From NCBI GenBank assembly GCA_014529385.2, contig CM043969.1:34966446-35030445 (forward strand): a stretch of 64,000 bases of DNA, read 5' to 3'. The translations under genes were made by a program, and so were the position numbers. Source of the stretch: Adiantum capillus-veneris (taxonomy: Eukaryota > Streptophyta > Polypodiopsida > Polypodiales > Pteridaceae). The notes beneath the pieces are model-generated. The model was given only the letters and a program-made list of their open reading frames with translations, had not been told where the DNA came from and searched no databases. Positions 22,555-33,662 of this stretch are shown piece after piece (the stretch's first letter is position 1; each line of letters begins with the position of its first letter).

Positions 22555-23184
22555 CCAAAACTGTTACCATACGCTTTATGGGCTGATCGTACAACACATA
22601 GCTCAGTAACTGGCTACATGCCTGCGGAGCTAATACATGGTCAAAAGCCAGTGATGCCGATTGAGGATACAATTCCCACATGGAATGTACTACCTTGGCA
22701 AGAGGGGCTTAGTAGGGAAGATCTCCTTGCATTGCGCATGAGGCAACTAGAGAGAAGACCTGGAGACATTGAGGCTGCAAAAGAACGACTCAAAAATGCA
22801 AGATTGAAAAACAAGGACTACTTTGATAAGCGACATCGGCTTAGGAGCAAAGGAATTGACAAAGGTGACTGGGTTTTAGTGTATGATAGTAGCCTTGATA
22901 ACCAACACACAGTCATGCGTAAGTTTTCAAAAAGATGGTTTGGACCATATGTTGTAAAACATGTGCATGAAAATGCTACTTACAGCTTGTCTGAACTAGA
23001 TGGCACAAAAGTAAAGATTCCCATTGCGGGAAAAAGGATCAAAATGTTTAAGAGAAGAGGAGACAATGATCCAGAAAATGTTGATGAGGAAGAAGAGCAA
23101 AACACAGGTGAAGATCAAAGTGAAAATGAAGCTCTGGAATCATCCAGTGAAGATGAAAGCAAGGAAGATGTACAAGAGGGCTGA
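22555..23184 (+). pseudogene. Element 2 integrase C-terminus
   Basis: Same frame as the preceding pol segment and separated from it only by the UAG. Motifs: PYALWADRTTHSSVTGY, PAELIHGQKPVMPIE and a GPY/F-like FGPYVVKHV near 22944, followed by an acidic tail ending at 23184. The segment normally helps target-DNA binding. Confidence 0.85.
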
Positions 23185-23230
23185 TCTTACAAAGAAATAA
23201 TTTGGCACATACCGGAGGATGTGCAGGTTT

Positions 23231-23242
23231 AGAGGGGGTGGA
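23231..23242 (+). other. Polypurine tract of element 2
   Basis: AGAGGGGGTGGA (one T) directly before the 3' LTR start TGTCG at 23243; the expected primer for plus-strand DNA synthesis. Confidence 0.8.
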
Positions 23243-24624
23243 TGTCGTGCTGTGACATGTACATAGTGGGAACACATGCTACAAGAGTTATCTTGTAACT
23301 TTTTAGATACATAATTATATTTCCTATAATGTACATATGCATATGTAAGTATAAAAATAAGCTTTCTATCTAATCTTATTATTTATCTCAAGGGTAATGT
23401 ATTCTTACTTTACCATCAAAAAATACTATGGGAAAAGTGTCAATAGCTCCACCTCTTTAACTTGGGGCAAAAAGCATTGATTCTTTCTTTCTACCATCTC
23501 ATTATTATCTCACACCCTATCTAGATCCTATATCTAGAGTAATTTCCAATCTATATATATTCTATGTATTTTTCATATTTTTCTTATATTTCTTTTTAAA
23601 TAGCTACTAGGAGGGAATCAAATCCTAGTGGGACACTAGGTGGCATGATTTCAAAGATACACTTATTTTAATGCATTATTGCAAGCATGATTACAAAACT
23701 TTTTCAAGGAGCAATGTCATGCTTTCATATGGCATGAGGTGTCCTTTGGAATCAAATGAAAGTCTAGGCTAAGGGGACCACATGAAGACTTTTGCTCCCA
23801 GAAATGAACCCTATTTTGATGAATTTTTTACACAAGGTTCCAATCTGAATTGGAAAATGATTTTAAAATAAAAATCGTAGCTAATGAGCTGAAGTTTCTG
23901 TCCATATTTTTACTTTTTTATTTGGAGCTACGGGTGAGGAGATATGATCAAAATACTGGACCCCAGTCTGCCCATATCATGCAGGGACATCTCATTTCCA
24001 ACTTTTCCAATTCCTGTTCACACTGGCTCCTCTCTTCTTGTGTAAACCCTTGTGGGTTCCCTTCACCTATAAAAGGGGACCTCTTCTTCCTTGGAAGGAA
24101 CTCAAGCATTCAAGCCATTGATGAGAGGAATTCTTGAGGGAGTGAGTAGTAATGCCTAATTGTACTTAGCCATTAACACAAGCCCAAGCCTACACTTTCT
24201 CCTAGAGGGAGACTAGCCATTCTTGCAACAAGATAACCTTGGAAGATCAACTCTAATCAAAGAAGGTCTTGCACTTGGTGAAGTGGAATTATCCACTCTT
24301 CTTCTCTCTCTCATCAATAATGGTGCCGAAGGGTTTCAAGTAAGATGTGTTCTACATTGATGTTTTCTTGATTTCTTGTTGTTTTCATTTTCATCTCTAA
24401 TCCAACATATATATATATATATATATATATATGTATCTAATCTCATCTCCTTAACCAAACCTATCTCTCTCATTCTTAGTAATTCATCCTCTCTAGGTTC
24501 TCTTGCTACAGGTATATCTCTCCCCGCAGTATCCTTATTGCCTACGGGCAAGAATAGGGCTTGGGAGGGAAACTTCTCATCTCTTCACTTCTCTCATATC
24601 TACATTTCTTACATACTATCCTAG

Positions 24625-24843
24625 ATGAATAACCCACATGATGATCATTTCTATCGCTTTCACTCTGTACGATCTATTAGAATTAACGTATGGATTAGCC
24701 GTAAAATACACTTTCAACAACGTATAGTGTTTCTCTTCGGCCCTGAAAGGCTCAATGAAATACTTCTATCACCGGATCCCATCATACTACCTCTCATAGA
24801 CTATAACTTTTCTTTTGATGTAAGCGTAGTTAACTTGCTATGA
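24625..24843 (+). CDS. Small conserved ORF (72 aa), copy A in 3' LTR
   Basis: Nearly identical to 16640-16858, with a few substitutions near the C-terminus (SVVNLL for SIVILL, PDPII for PDPMI). The final TGA overlaps the ATG of copy B at 24840-24843. Retained open in both LTRs. Confidence 0.6.
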   Translation: MNNPHDDHFYRFHSVRSIRINVWISRKIHFQQRIVFLFGPERLNEILLSPDPIILPLIDYNFSFDVSVVNLL

Positions 24844-25052
24844 ACCAAGAGGATTTGTACACACAATTAATCCCAATCACTAGACAAAATATATATATTA
24901 TGGTAAGCACAAAACTACAATTCCAAAGAATAATTCGTAGCCTATTTGGTCAGCCAAGATTAAATGCCATTAACTCATCCATTAACCCTTTCATATTACC
25001 CATGATACGATATGACCATAGCCTTGATGTTTTCATCTTCGTATTGTTTTGA
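24840..25052 (+). CDS. Small conserved ORF (70 aa), copy B in 3' LTR
   Basis: 70 codons starting MNQEDLYTQL, with a middle FQRIIRSLFGQPRL, then FILPMIRYDHSLDV and the end IFVLF. It aligns with copy A along the whole length and shares its MNQ[DE] start with the minus-strand ORF at 42178-42396. The four-base ATGA overlap with copy A could allow reinitiation. Function unknown. Confidence 0.58.
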   Translation: MNQEDLYTQLIPITRQNIYIMVSTKLQFQRIIRSLFGQPRLNAINSSINPFILPMIRYDHSLDVFIFVLF

Positions 25053-25257
25053 CATTCTCTTTTGCGTTCTTTCTTTGTGTGTGTGAATGCAAGAGAGAAA
25101 GAGTGAGTCTTCTTTGATTGCACTTCTTTCCAAACCCTAGTCTTCATGGCATCTATGGTTTAACTCCTTCATATAGTTTTTGTTGAGTTCTCTCACAAAC
25201 TCTCACAGCCATAAGCCCGGTGCTTTCCTGGCAAGACCGCAAATTTCTCGACACCGT

Positions 25258-25790
25258 GCACCGTCGTAAAGAGGTGTTTGGGCACTCGTCATCAATCTAT
25301 CCTCCGTTTTGGCAGTCCGTTTAGTGCAGGGTTGACAATCCTCCTCGTACACGTCATGCTCATGAGCTAGTTAATCATCACACATGTTGATCATGTGCTC
25401 ATCCTTTGCCTCAAAATGCGCCGGAGATGCCATAGGAGCTACCGAAGTAGTGGAAGATCACCATGCGGTGCACCCAAATCGCCCAGTCGCTCTTACCTTT
25501 TCTGTTTGGCCCTGCGCGTCAGTGCACCACCACCGAACACAGACCAATGGGGCACCTCCTCAAGCGATGGGTGAGTCACGCTCTCATCTCTCTGAGCGCT
25601 TTTTCGAGGATGTCGAAGCCCTTCGTTCTCTACGTGCTCCAAGGCAATGCGCCTCAAGTAAGGGATTGTCCTTTTGCACTTGGCACAAGGAAAAGGGAGT
25701 TTTTTCTTGAGCCAGCGATCGCGGTCAGGGCCTCTAGGGGGACCATGATCATCCGAGTCGATGTCCTACACTCGCGCAATGTTGTTTATT
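25258..25790 (-). pseudogene. tnp2 transposase, N-terminal exon remnants (second CACTA copy)
   Basis: On the minus strand, a CAKCKRTI motif near 25665 corresponds to the CTLCKYQI motif near the N-terminus of the CACTA protein at 57586. It is followed by several frame breaks and stops. It lies upstream of the core at 14264-15060 once the gypsy element is removed. Confidence 0.5.
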
Positions 25791-26200
25791 TAGTCATGTG
25801 TACTAAAAAATAAATAATTAGAAAAGCCCTAAATTCCATTAAAAAAATTACATAAAGAACTTTCAAAAGGAATAAATGACATGAGTGCTAATTTTATTTT
25901 TAACTAAACGAGAACTTAAAAATGCAATTAATAAACATTTAAAAGTACTACAATATAAAGTATCCATAAAAAATTAAAAATCTCAATCAAAAAACTCAAA
26001 AGGCAAAAAAATGAAATAATGGATAGCTAAGGGTATAGGGGGTGAGTTGACCCCCCCCCCCCCCCCTCTGCAACCTCGGTTTTGCATGTATCTGTTTGAA
26101 TTGACCGGCTGTGGTAATAGACGCGATAATGTACATGGTAATATCCACGGTAATAACCGCGTTAATGCCTAACGCCTAAAATAGGTAGGAAGGCATAGTA

Positions 26201-26660
26201 TGACGTGTTTTTTGCTACATACTCTGTGTTCTTGCTCTCCGCCATCGCTTCCAAGATTCCCCTCCTCTAACTTCCCTCTCTCTCCTTCTCCAAGCTTCCC
26301 AAGTTTCGTCAAAGGGGGTTTCCGCCATCGTCTTTGGAAGCACAACATCGAAGGAGGTTTCATCAAAGGGGGTTTTCTGCCATCGTCTTTGAAAGTTCAA
26401 CCTAGCCAAAGGTCAACCACGCTACCAGGAAAGAGGTAAACACAAAACAAAGCACCTCCCCCGTCTTCCCCTATTGTTTGCTATTACACAGACACACACA
26501 CACACACACACACATGTATAAATCATAATAAAATAAAAACAATAGAGAATTCATAACATACCTTGTTCATTTGGAAATGATTGCATGTGCTAGGCTTGTT
26601 TGGAACTGGTTTCTTTGCTATGCTTGTTTGGAAATGATTTCTTTGCTCGGCTTGTTTGAA
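26201..26660. other. Unassigned spacer with short tandem similarity
   Basis: No gene recognised. Two copies of a GTCAAAGGGGGTTTCCGCCATCG-type unit (26305-26330 and 26362-26386) form a small direct repeat, and a (CA)n lies near 26490-26512. Confidence 0.5.
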
Positions 26661-26933
26661 TAGAGTGTTAGATAGAAATGGAGAGAGGGAGAGATAAAAA
26701 AAGAAGAGAGAGAGAAATAGATAGAGAGAGAGAGAGAGAGATAGAAAAAGAGAGAAAAATTTAAAGAGAGGGGAGAAGGGAAATAGATACAGAGGGAGAG
26801 AAAGATAGATATATAGAGAGATAATTAAAGAGAGGGAGATAAATGGAGAGAGAGAGATAGATAAAGAGAGAATAAGAGAAAGAGGGAGAGATAGAGAGGG
26901 ATAGGAATAGAGAGAATGAGGGATAGATAAAGA

Positions 26934-26974
<41 letters not shown>

Positions 26975-27045
26975 AAGAGGGAGAGAAACTAAGAAAGAGA
27001 CAGAGATATAGAGTAGAAAGAGAGATAGTGAAAGAGGGGGAAAGG

Positions 27046-27100
<55 letters not shown>

Positions 27101-27216
27101 AGAGAGAGAGAGTGAGGGAGAGAGAAGGAAATGAAGAAAGAGAGAGGGACAGAGAAAGAGGGAGAGAGAGAGAGGGATTGATAGAGAGAGAGATAGGGAG
27201 AGAGAGTAGGGGAGAG

Positions 27217-27252
<36 letters not shown>

Positions 27253-27332
27253 AAGAGGGAGAGAAATGAAGAAAGAGAGAGAGAGAAATAGGGAAAAAGA
27301 GAGAGTAGAGAGTAGAAAGACAGATAGGGAGG

Positions 27333-27363
<31 letters not shown>

Positions 27364-27595
27364 GAAGAGGGAGAAAGAGAGAGAAATTTAAAGAGAGGGA
27401 GATAAATGGAGAGGGCTAAATAGAGAGAGAGGAGAAGGGAAATAGATAGATAAAGAGAGAGATAATTAAAGAGAGGGAGGTAAATGGCAAGAGAGAGATA
27501 GATAAAGAGAGAATGAGAGAAAGAGGGAGAGATAGAGAGGGATAGAAATAGAGAGAATCTGGGATAGATAAAGAGGGAGAGAGAGAGAGAGTAAT

Positions 27596-27643
<48 letters not shown>

Positions 27644-27740
27644 AATAGAAATAGGGAAAGAGAGGAATAGAGAGGGATAGGGAAAGAGGGAAAGAGAGAG
27701 AGTAGATAGAGAGGGATAGAAATAGGGAAAGAGAGAGAAT

Positions 27741-27775
<35 letters not shown>

Positions 27776-27849
27776 TAGAGAGGGAGAGATAGGGAAAGAG
27801 GGAGGGAGAGGGAGAGAGAGAGAGTAAATAGAGAGAGGGAAAGAGAGGA

Positions 27850-27893
<44 letters not shown>

Positions 27894-28000
27894 AATAGAA
27901 GATGGAAGGAGAGTAATAGAGGGAGATAGGGAAAGAGGGAAAGAGAGAGAGAGATAGGGAGAGAGAGAAATATGGGAAAGAGGGAGAGAGAGAAAGAGGT
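26660..28000. repeat. 1.3-kb polypurine (GA-rich) quasi-repeat
   Basis: Almost purely A and G on the plus strand, with scattered single T (GATA) and few C. Pure (GA)n runs alternate with patchy units such as GGGAGAGATAGAGAGGGATAG. The long open frames seen on either strand (poly Ser-Leu or Arg-Glu) are a by-product of composition, not genes. Confidence 0.95.
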
Positions 28001-28350
28001 TAAGGAGATGAAAATTGGGCTCCAAAGGGATACCTGAGCAACGAGCACCAAGATAACCTTCAAGGGGAGGATGCTTTGTTGAACAAACGGCATTCTAATA
28101 CATCAAAAAAGAAGCCCATCCCCAAGCTTGGAGGGTGTAGGTAGAAGTCAGGGAGGGACCATGGGGAAGTCAAGGAGGGACTCCTTAAATACATAGCTTT
28201 GCACTGACGGCACCTCAGACTACGGCCCCTTCTTATCTTCCTACTCCCCTTCCATTGCAGGGTCCCACTCCCATCACATCACAGGGTCCTCCACCACTCC
28301 TTTCCACTCTTGCTTTACTAGAACACCATCGACAAACTTCCTCTAGCAAC

Positions 28351-29356
28351 ATGCGTCGACGCTCATCTCAAGGTAGCGAGCGCCGTGAGAGATGAAGCAG
28401 CGACGGATCTTGTGGTTTCACTTGTTTTGGTAGTGGCGGGGGAACGGAGTCCCCACTTTCAGAGCGTGCGGTCCCTTACACAGAGGATGAGGATATTAAC
28501 GAACCCGTGCCAGACACGCATGGGTGCTACTACAGGGTTAAATATTGCGGGGAGGTGAACTTCATAACAGCACAAGACAAGGCATTTTGACGCCATCTAC
28601 AAATTCTCATACAATCAATGTATAAGAATTGTTTATAAAGTTTAGAGACCAAATGCCCGATCATGCATGGTACATTGAGGATGCTCTCTAAGCTAGATTT
28701 CCAAATGCCCCCGATCAACATTTTTCACAACAGTGGTTGGAGGGCTACATAAAGACATTTTTAAAAAACAAGCAGTCCAGTGTGCGGCGTGCAACAGCCA
28801 ACCAGATCAAAGATCCAAATAGGAGTTACCGTGGTGGCAACATGGCAGATGCGGAGTGGGAGTGGGCAATTCAAGAAAAGAGAGATCAAGATGCGATAGG
28901 CTCATCATATAGTTAACAACGCGATGCTCGCGCAAGACAAACTCCCACGCACTATGGCTCAGGAGGCAAGGGAGCTTGGAAGGATAAATATGTAAGATGG
29001 ATTAAATTATAAGGTCAATCGGTGATTATAAAGATTGTAGTTAATGATTTGGTTTTGTTATTGCTAACTCAGGAAAATATCACTCTCTCTCGACTAGCTA
29101 GAGAGATGGTCAAGTATCGGGAGCGACATATAGAATTTGATATTTGGTGATGGTTGTTCGAAAACAACCACTTCTCTCACGAGCAATTCGACGCGGCGGT
29201 TGGATCACTACAAGCGGTAAGTTTAAACAAGTAATTTTGCATCAATTGTTTTGAGCCGTTGATAATTATTTAATTTGGTTTGGGTTTATGTAGAGTCAAG
29301 GTTATCAAACATACGTGCCTCTTAACGACGACGAGATAGAGGAGGATGAGATATAA
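28351..29356 (+). pseudogene. Decayed, spliced gene of unknown function
   Basis: A coding-like region with introns. The start is ATG at 28351 (MRRRSSQGSERRER), followed by an acidic PYTEDEDINEPVP segment and a KYCGEVNFITAQDKAF stretch. The middle part, about 28655-28991, reads HAWYIEDAL, FPNAPDQHFSQQWLEGYIKT, QIKDPNRSYRGGNMADAEW and GAWKDKY. Intron 28992-29072 (GTAAGA to CAG), exon 29073-29216 (LAREMVKYRERHIEF), intron 29217-29293 (GTAAGT to TAG), last exon 29294-29356 ending in NDDEIEEDEI. Four to six in-frame stops are mostly explained by C-to-T or G-to-A change (CGA, CAA, TGG to stop). I do not recognise the family; a transposon-associated gene is possible. Confidence 0.6.
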
Positions 29357-29615
29357 AAATATTTTGTCCAAACGTTTGTAAAGTCCCAATGTGGCACAAT
29401 GTATATACAACTATTTCTCTCTCTCACACACACACACCTACCATGTTAAAACACACACTGTGCACGTATGGGCGCACACACATACACACACTTACACATA
29501 AAACACATCGAGAATGTGTTGAAACTTGGGAGCTTCATGTAAATAAATCAATACAACTTTCATATGTGTGAACAGTAACGTGATTCCACTCACGCAAGAT
29601 GGCTTGCCAATGCGT

Positions 29616-30755
29616 TGTCAGGAGTTTTTTAAAGCAAGGGATTGCGCATATGTACATATACATGCATGGTGCATCAAATAAAGGATTGCCCATTTTCCTT
29701 GGCCAGGTGGTTATGTGGGACCCACATGTGTACAGATAGGACAGGGTGTACATAGTGCATCGATTTTCACTATTACCAGTACCACTGTGTTTTTCTACAA
29801 TAATGAGGAGTTTATAGCATGTAAAACTTCTCGAGGAAGCTATCCGCGGGCCGACGACGTGAGGTCAGCAGGTGCGTCAGAAGGCATCTAGTGGTGTCAG
29901 GAGGGCGAACGAGGTCAATATTTGCATGCGGATGAGGACGGACACAGTGTGGGTTTTTTCTGGTGAGAGTTATACAGAAAGGTCATCATTAGGACCACTT
30001 TTTGGGGCCACTTCACGTGGTGGTGAGATGCATTATTGGAAAAAAGCTGAGTGCCAGGTGTGCGAATGATGCAAAAAGGTGACAACTATGCACTGCGAGG
30101 TCAGTTTTTGACCTGTTCGGGGTCCGTTTGAGGTCATCTAAAAGGCCAAGGGTGCCCAACTAATAAATCTAAGTGTGGGAACTGAAAAAACAGAGAGAAG
30201 ACCAGAAAAAACGTGGAGAAGAGAGGAGGAACAGCCGCAGGTGTGTTTTTTGGGTTTTTGGAGCCTGTTTTGGCCGTAAACTGCTCATCCGAGGTCGGAT
30301 TTGAGCACTTTGACATTGTAGACTGGGGTTTTGGGCCGTTCCGGACGCAATGGCGCTGTCCATTTTTCCAAATTACTCACTCTTTTCCTGCTATTTTTCT
30401 GGGTAAGTTTCTCCTATGAGCGAAGTTTCTGCTCTAGTTTGTGATTGTATCTGGCTTATTTTACCCATATTGTGTGAGCTATTTGCCCCATTGGTGTTGG
30501 CCCAAGCTCAATTGTATCTAAACATCAGAAATTCTCCTCTTTTGAGCTGATTTTTTTGGGTGTGTGTGTGTGTGTGTGTCTGTGTGGAGTGGACAAGTGG
30601 ATAGTCTCTCTCCTCTCACTCCAGAGGTGTGTTCCCTGTCTCGGCCAGGTGTGTTGTCTAAGCCGAGTGGTGCCCCATAGTGTGTGTGTGTATCTTACCA
30701 AGAGTGTGTGTCGGGTTGTTATAGAGGCGCTGTGTGTGTTTTCATCCCGCTCACA
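29616..30755 (+). repeat. 5' LTR of element 3
   Basis: 1140 bp, TGTCAGG...GCTCACA, with (TG)n near 30561. A TTTATAG motif near 29811 (TTTATAT in the other LTR) could be the TATA box. The two LTRs differ at a few per cent of positions by eye. Confidence 0.92.
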
Positions 30756-30761
30756 TTCTTT

Positions 30762-30780
30762 TGGCGCGCCCACGGAGGAT
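30762..30780 (+). other. Primer-binding site of element 3
   Basis: TGGCGCGCCCACGGAGGAT starts seven bases after the LTR. The nested element 4 has TGGTGCCCCCACGGAGGAT at the same place, so the two elements probably prime from the same tRNA. I do not name the tRNA. Confidence 0.72.
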
Positions 30781-30827
30781 CTTCTTCGAGTACCTTCTGC
30801 TTCGAGCTTCAAGCTTCGAGATTCGGG

Positions 30828-30925
30828 ATTACAGGTTGCAGGTTGCAAACTACAGGTTACAGGTTACACGTTACAGGGACAAGGACAGGTACAGATACAG
30901 GTGATTCACACAGGTACAGGTAGCT
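30828..30925 (+). repeat. Short CAGGTTA/CAGGTAC-type tandem repeat
   Basis: About ten imperfect 6-8-bp units with an ACAGGT core in the leader of element 3, between PBS and small ORF. One more ACAGGTAGCTGGAG occurs at about 31229. Confidence 0.75.
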
Positions 30926-31514
30926 GGAGTACAATGATATACTAGCTTTGGTGTCACTTGCAGTTGTTGTGGGTATGCATCACTTGGCGCCTGTTTGAGC
31001 GCATTGTCTGCTAGATTGTACGTTACTTGTGGAAACTGCCATTGTACGCCTTTGTGGAGCCATATATGGTTTTATTTGGTAGTCCCAGCCATTTTTGAGA
31101 CTTGGTCTGGAAGATAGTCATTTCTGAGACTTGACTATATGCGATTTGCATTAGCCTTCGTGTGAGGGTCGATAGCGTGAGGTTTTTATTGAGCTGGGGG
31201 ATTCTCAAATGTAGAGATCCTTTCGGTGATACAGGTAGCTGGAGCACCCTTTTTGTGACCTCGCCATAGGCTATGTACTAGTGAGTCCTACTTGATGCTC
31301 GGGTTCTATTGTTGACAGTTTATGCATACATAGACAGTCTATATTTTGGGTTCCTACTGCTCTACTTCTGGGGAAACTTTGTCGAAATTTTCCCAAGTTA
31401 TGATGGCTGGTTTTTTGGTATTTTGAGCCATTTATGCTGTTATGCTGCTGAAATTTTGGCAAAATCAGAGGTTAAGTCAGGTGTGCCTTCTTGGGAGCTT
31501 CATGGTTGGCTTTA

Positions 31515-31733
31515 ATGGATGATCAAAATGGCCCTCAATTCACTCCTTTTCATTTAACTCAAAGAATCCAGATAAATGTTCATGTGTCCAGGAAGATTTT
31601 TTTCCAGCAGCGCATAGTCTTTATGTTTGGGCCAAGAAGATTGAGAGAGATCCTGGAATGTCCTTTGTCTGTTGTCATTCCGATGATTAACTATGAAAAC
31701 TCATTTGATGTGCATGTGTTTGTCCTTATCTAA
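31515..31733 (+). CDS. Small conserved ORF (72 aa) upstream of gag in element 3
   Basis: 72 codons from ATG at 31515 (MDDQNGPQF) to TAA. The core SRKIFFQQRIVFMFGPRRL and the end NSFDVHVFVLI align gap-free with the ORF at 16640-16858 at about half of all positions. It lies between PBS and gag, 102 bases before the gag ATG and in the same frame as gag. Unlike gag in this element, which has two stops, it is uninterrupted. No known domain recognised. Confidence 0.62.
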   Translation: MDDQNGPQFTPFHLTQRIQINVHVSRKIFFQQRIVFMFGPRRLREILECPLSVVIPMINYENSFDVHVFVLI

Positions 31734-31835
31734 AGCTGAGCTTTATTGAAGTTTCTAGGGATTGGGTAGTGAAAAGTTTTGGGTTCTTGCACGTGTGTTC
31801 GAAGGGGTTCTCAAAGCATCATAATTTGGGTAGCC

Positions 31836-33191
31836 ATGGCTTTCTCTTATCCCGAGTTTCATGGAAGAAGTGATGAAGATGTGGAAGAATTTTTGGAAAA
31901 GATGGAGGTTGCCTGCATTAGCAACCAGTTTCATGACCCTGCGCAGATGTTACGCCTTCTCCAAATTTGTTTGAAGAGTGATGCACGAGTTTGATCTAAA
32001 GCATTTGAAGAGGAGTTGCGTGTGGCTGATCCTCCTGTAAGGTTGAGTTGACACAATCTACGAGATGGGTTGGAAGTGGAGTTTGTGAAGATAGAAGATC
32101 CTGACAAGGTGTGGCAAGAAGTACAGGCTTTGGTGCAAAAGAAAGGTGAGCCAGTAGATGCGTACATACGTAAGTTTTCATTGGCATGGGAGCGAATGTG
32201 CAAGGCTTTAGCACCACAGGTACCCCCGCCTGACATGATGAAGAAGGACAGGTTCTTGGCTGGTCTTTGGGAGAATATACGTTGGAGAGTGGAGCTAAAG
32301 AAGCCTAGGACATATGAGGATGCACTAGAGGTAGCAAGGAACAAAGAGTGGAAGCTGAGGAAAATGAGCCAGTTAGGGGTGGAGTCTTTGCCAATGAGGT
32401 CTGAATTTCAGCCTATAGAGTCTTTACAAGGGCGCATGTCAGGGGTTCATCATGAACCAGTAGTTCCTGTTACTACTCAGGTTATGCCAGCAGTGGTCAC
32501 TACAGCAGTGCAAGATGATGGGCTAAGGCAAGACATGAGGCAAATGGTAGATTTGATGAAGAATCTCAGCCTAAACATGCTAGGTCAAGTGGGAAATAAT
32601 CGAGGTCGAGGGAGGTTTGCAAATCAGCAAGGAGGTGAAGAAAGGCCTAGGAATGGTGTTGGACAAAGCAATGGTAGGTTTTGGAGGCAGACGCCCACAT
32701 GTTATAATTGTGGAGAGTTGGGTCACATCAGCCCGCAATGTGATAAGCCACCAAGGATGGGGGGAGACATGTATCCATTGCCAAGACAGGTGCTAACTAG
32801 GTCAAATGATTATGGCATCAAAATTAAGGGAGACGAAGGAACCAGTGGACTGACCCAGGAGGAAAAAGGAAAGACAAAAGTGCTAAGTGTAGTCACTTTG
32901 GAGAAGGCATCAAAGCTAGAGGATACATTAGTGATGACTATTGGGAAGAGGACCACAGAGGATAAGGAAGGAAGAAGTGCCCCAGGTCCTAGTAAGAAGA
33001 AAGGAAAGAGCCATGAAGGCGAGGATGTCAAGGCCAAGAGGAAAAGGAGAGCTCGTCGAAAGTTTCATGTTTCAGATTTTCCACTAGGGGATGGGCAATT
33101 AAGCTATGACTTGAAGGAGGATCTGACGAGCAGGAAGGCAGATGTTACTTTTGGGCAGCTTATAGAGATGGTGCGTAAGCTAAAGCGATAG
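31836..33191 (+). pseudogene. Element 3 gag, with two nonsense mutations
   Basis: The ATG at 31836 opens MAFSYPEFHG, equivalent to MASVAFPTFTG in the nested element. The retrotransposon gag domain is followed by a zinc knuckle CYNCGELGHISPQC (CX2CX4HX4C, near 32698) and a lysine-rich region. Two UGA stops (31993-31995 in ARV-stop-SKAFEEEL and 32049-32051 in VRLS-stop-HNLRD) replace tryptophan codons of related proteins; both fit TGG to TGA. After these the frame is open for about 380 codons. The frame ends at 33191, and protease begins just afterward in another reading. Confidence 0.85.
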
Positions 33192-33200
33192 TGGAAGAGG

Positions 33201-33662
33201 ATGGTTAACCCAATGAAGAAAGAGCCAGAGAGAGGTTCAGTAAAGGTGTTGGCAATGGATGAGCTACCAGACATTTGTCCAATAGTAGATGTGTGGCATA
33301 AAAGGAAAAATTTGGGACAAGGTTATGTGGATGGCGGAGCCCAAATATGCGTCATAACACACTCATGCGTTGAGAAGATGGGTCTCACAGTGGCTGGGGT
33401 GTCAGGTTTCCGGATTAGATTGACAAACCATCACAAGGTAAAATGTTTGGGTGTTGTAAAGAGCTTGGAAGTGGAAGCATATGATGCAAAGGCAGTGGTT
33501 GATTTTCATGTGATGCCAGCAGGGTTGGGAGCATATCCTATTATACTGGGCAGACCGTGGTTACGTGCAGTGGGAGCTGTTCAAGATTGGCGACATGGTA
33601 CAATTAGCCTCTATGGAAAGACAGGTACCAAGAAGCTTTATAATATGGACACAAGGAAATGA
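33201..33662 (+). CDS. Element 3 aspartic protease
   Basis: 153 codons, with the active-site motif GYVDGGAQICVI near 33322 and the second landmark ILGRPWLRAV near 33543. Retropepsin-type enzyme that would process gag. The catalytic Asp is present, in contrast to both other gypsy proteases here. Just downstream is an acidic Glu/Asp/Ser linker, interrupted by stops, that resembles the pol linker of element 4. Confidence 0.8.
   Translation: MVNPMKKEPERGSVKVLAMDELPDICPIVDVWHKRKNLGQGYVDGGAQICVITHSCVEKMGLTVAGVSGFRIRLTNHHKVKCLGVVKSLEVEAYDAKAVVDFHVMPAGLGAYPIILGRPWLRAVGAVQDWRHGTISLYGKTGTKKLYNMDTRK

Larger units (their letters stand above)
15267..25253 (+). mobile_element. Complete Ty3/gypsy retrotransposon (element 2), mutated
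   Basis: LTRs at 15267-17268 and 23243-25253 start TGTCG and end CGACA. The flanking 4-bp CCGT (15263-15266, 25254-25257) is a target duplication. Order: LTR, PBS, gag, protease, RT, RNase H, integrase, PPT, LTR. Coding lesions: two one-base frameshifts (about 18906 and 19675), stops at 20320-20322 and 22552-22554, an altered protease active site and a gap in RNase H. By eye the LTRs are about 98-99% identical, so insertion was fairly recent. It splits the minus-strand CACTA gene. Confidence 0.95.
23243..25253 (+). repeat. 3' LTR of element 2
   Basis: 2011 bp, same ends as the 5' LTR, with about 20-30 single-base differences noticed by eye and a longer (TA)n at about 24406-24432. It has the same TATA box (24068-24074) and intact copies of both small ORFs. 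Confidence 0.95.
11298..26200 (-). mobile_element. CACTA-type transposon (second copy), split by a gypsy element
   Basis: Minus-strand tnp2 gene pieces at 11731-15266 continue beyond the gypsy insertion at 25258-25790. Both outer margins carry the same kind of subterminal motif (GCTGTTATTACCAC near 11475, GGTAATAACCGCG near 26140). The left edge may be CACTATG at 11298; the right edge may be the degenerate GGCATAGTA ending at 26200. The supposed flanking triplets do not match, so the exact ends are uncertain. Confidence 0.6.

Noticed and set aside
11298-26200. Exact CACTA ends for the second copy
   Set aside because: CACTATG at 11298 and GGCATAGTA at 26200 are only partly complementary, and flanking triplets (CAT, TGA) differ.
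26523-28025. 500-codon minus-strand ORF (Ser-Leu-rich) and opposite Arg-Glu ORF
   Set aside because: They follow from the GA/CT composition; no protein motif and all three frames look alike.
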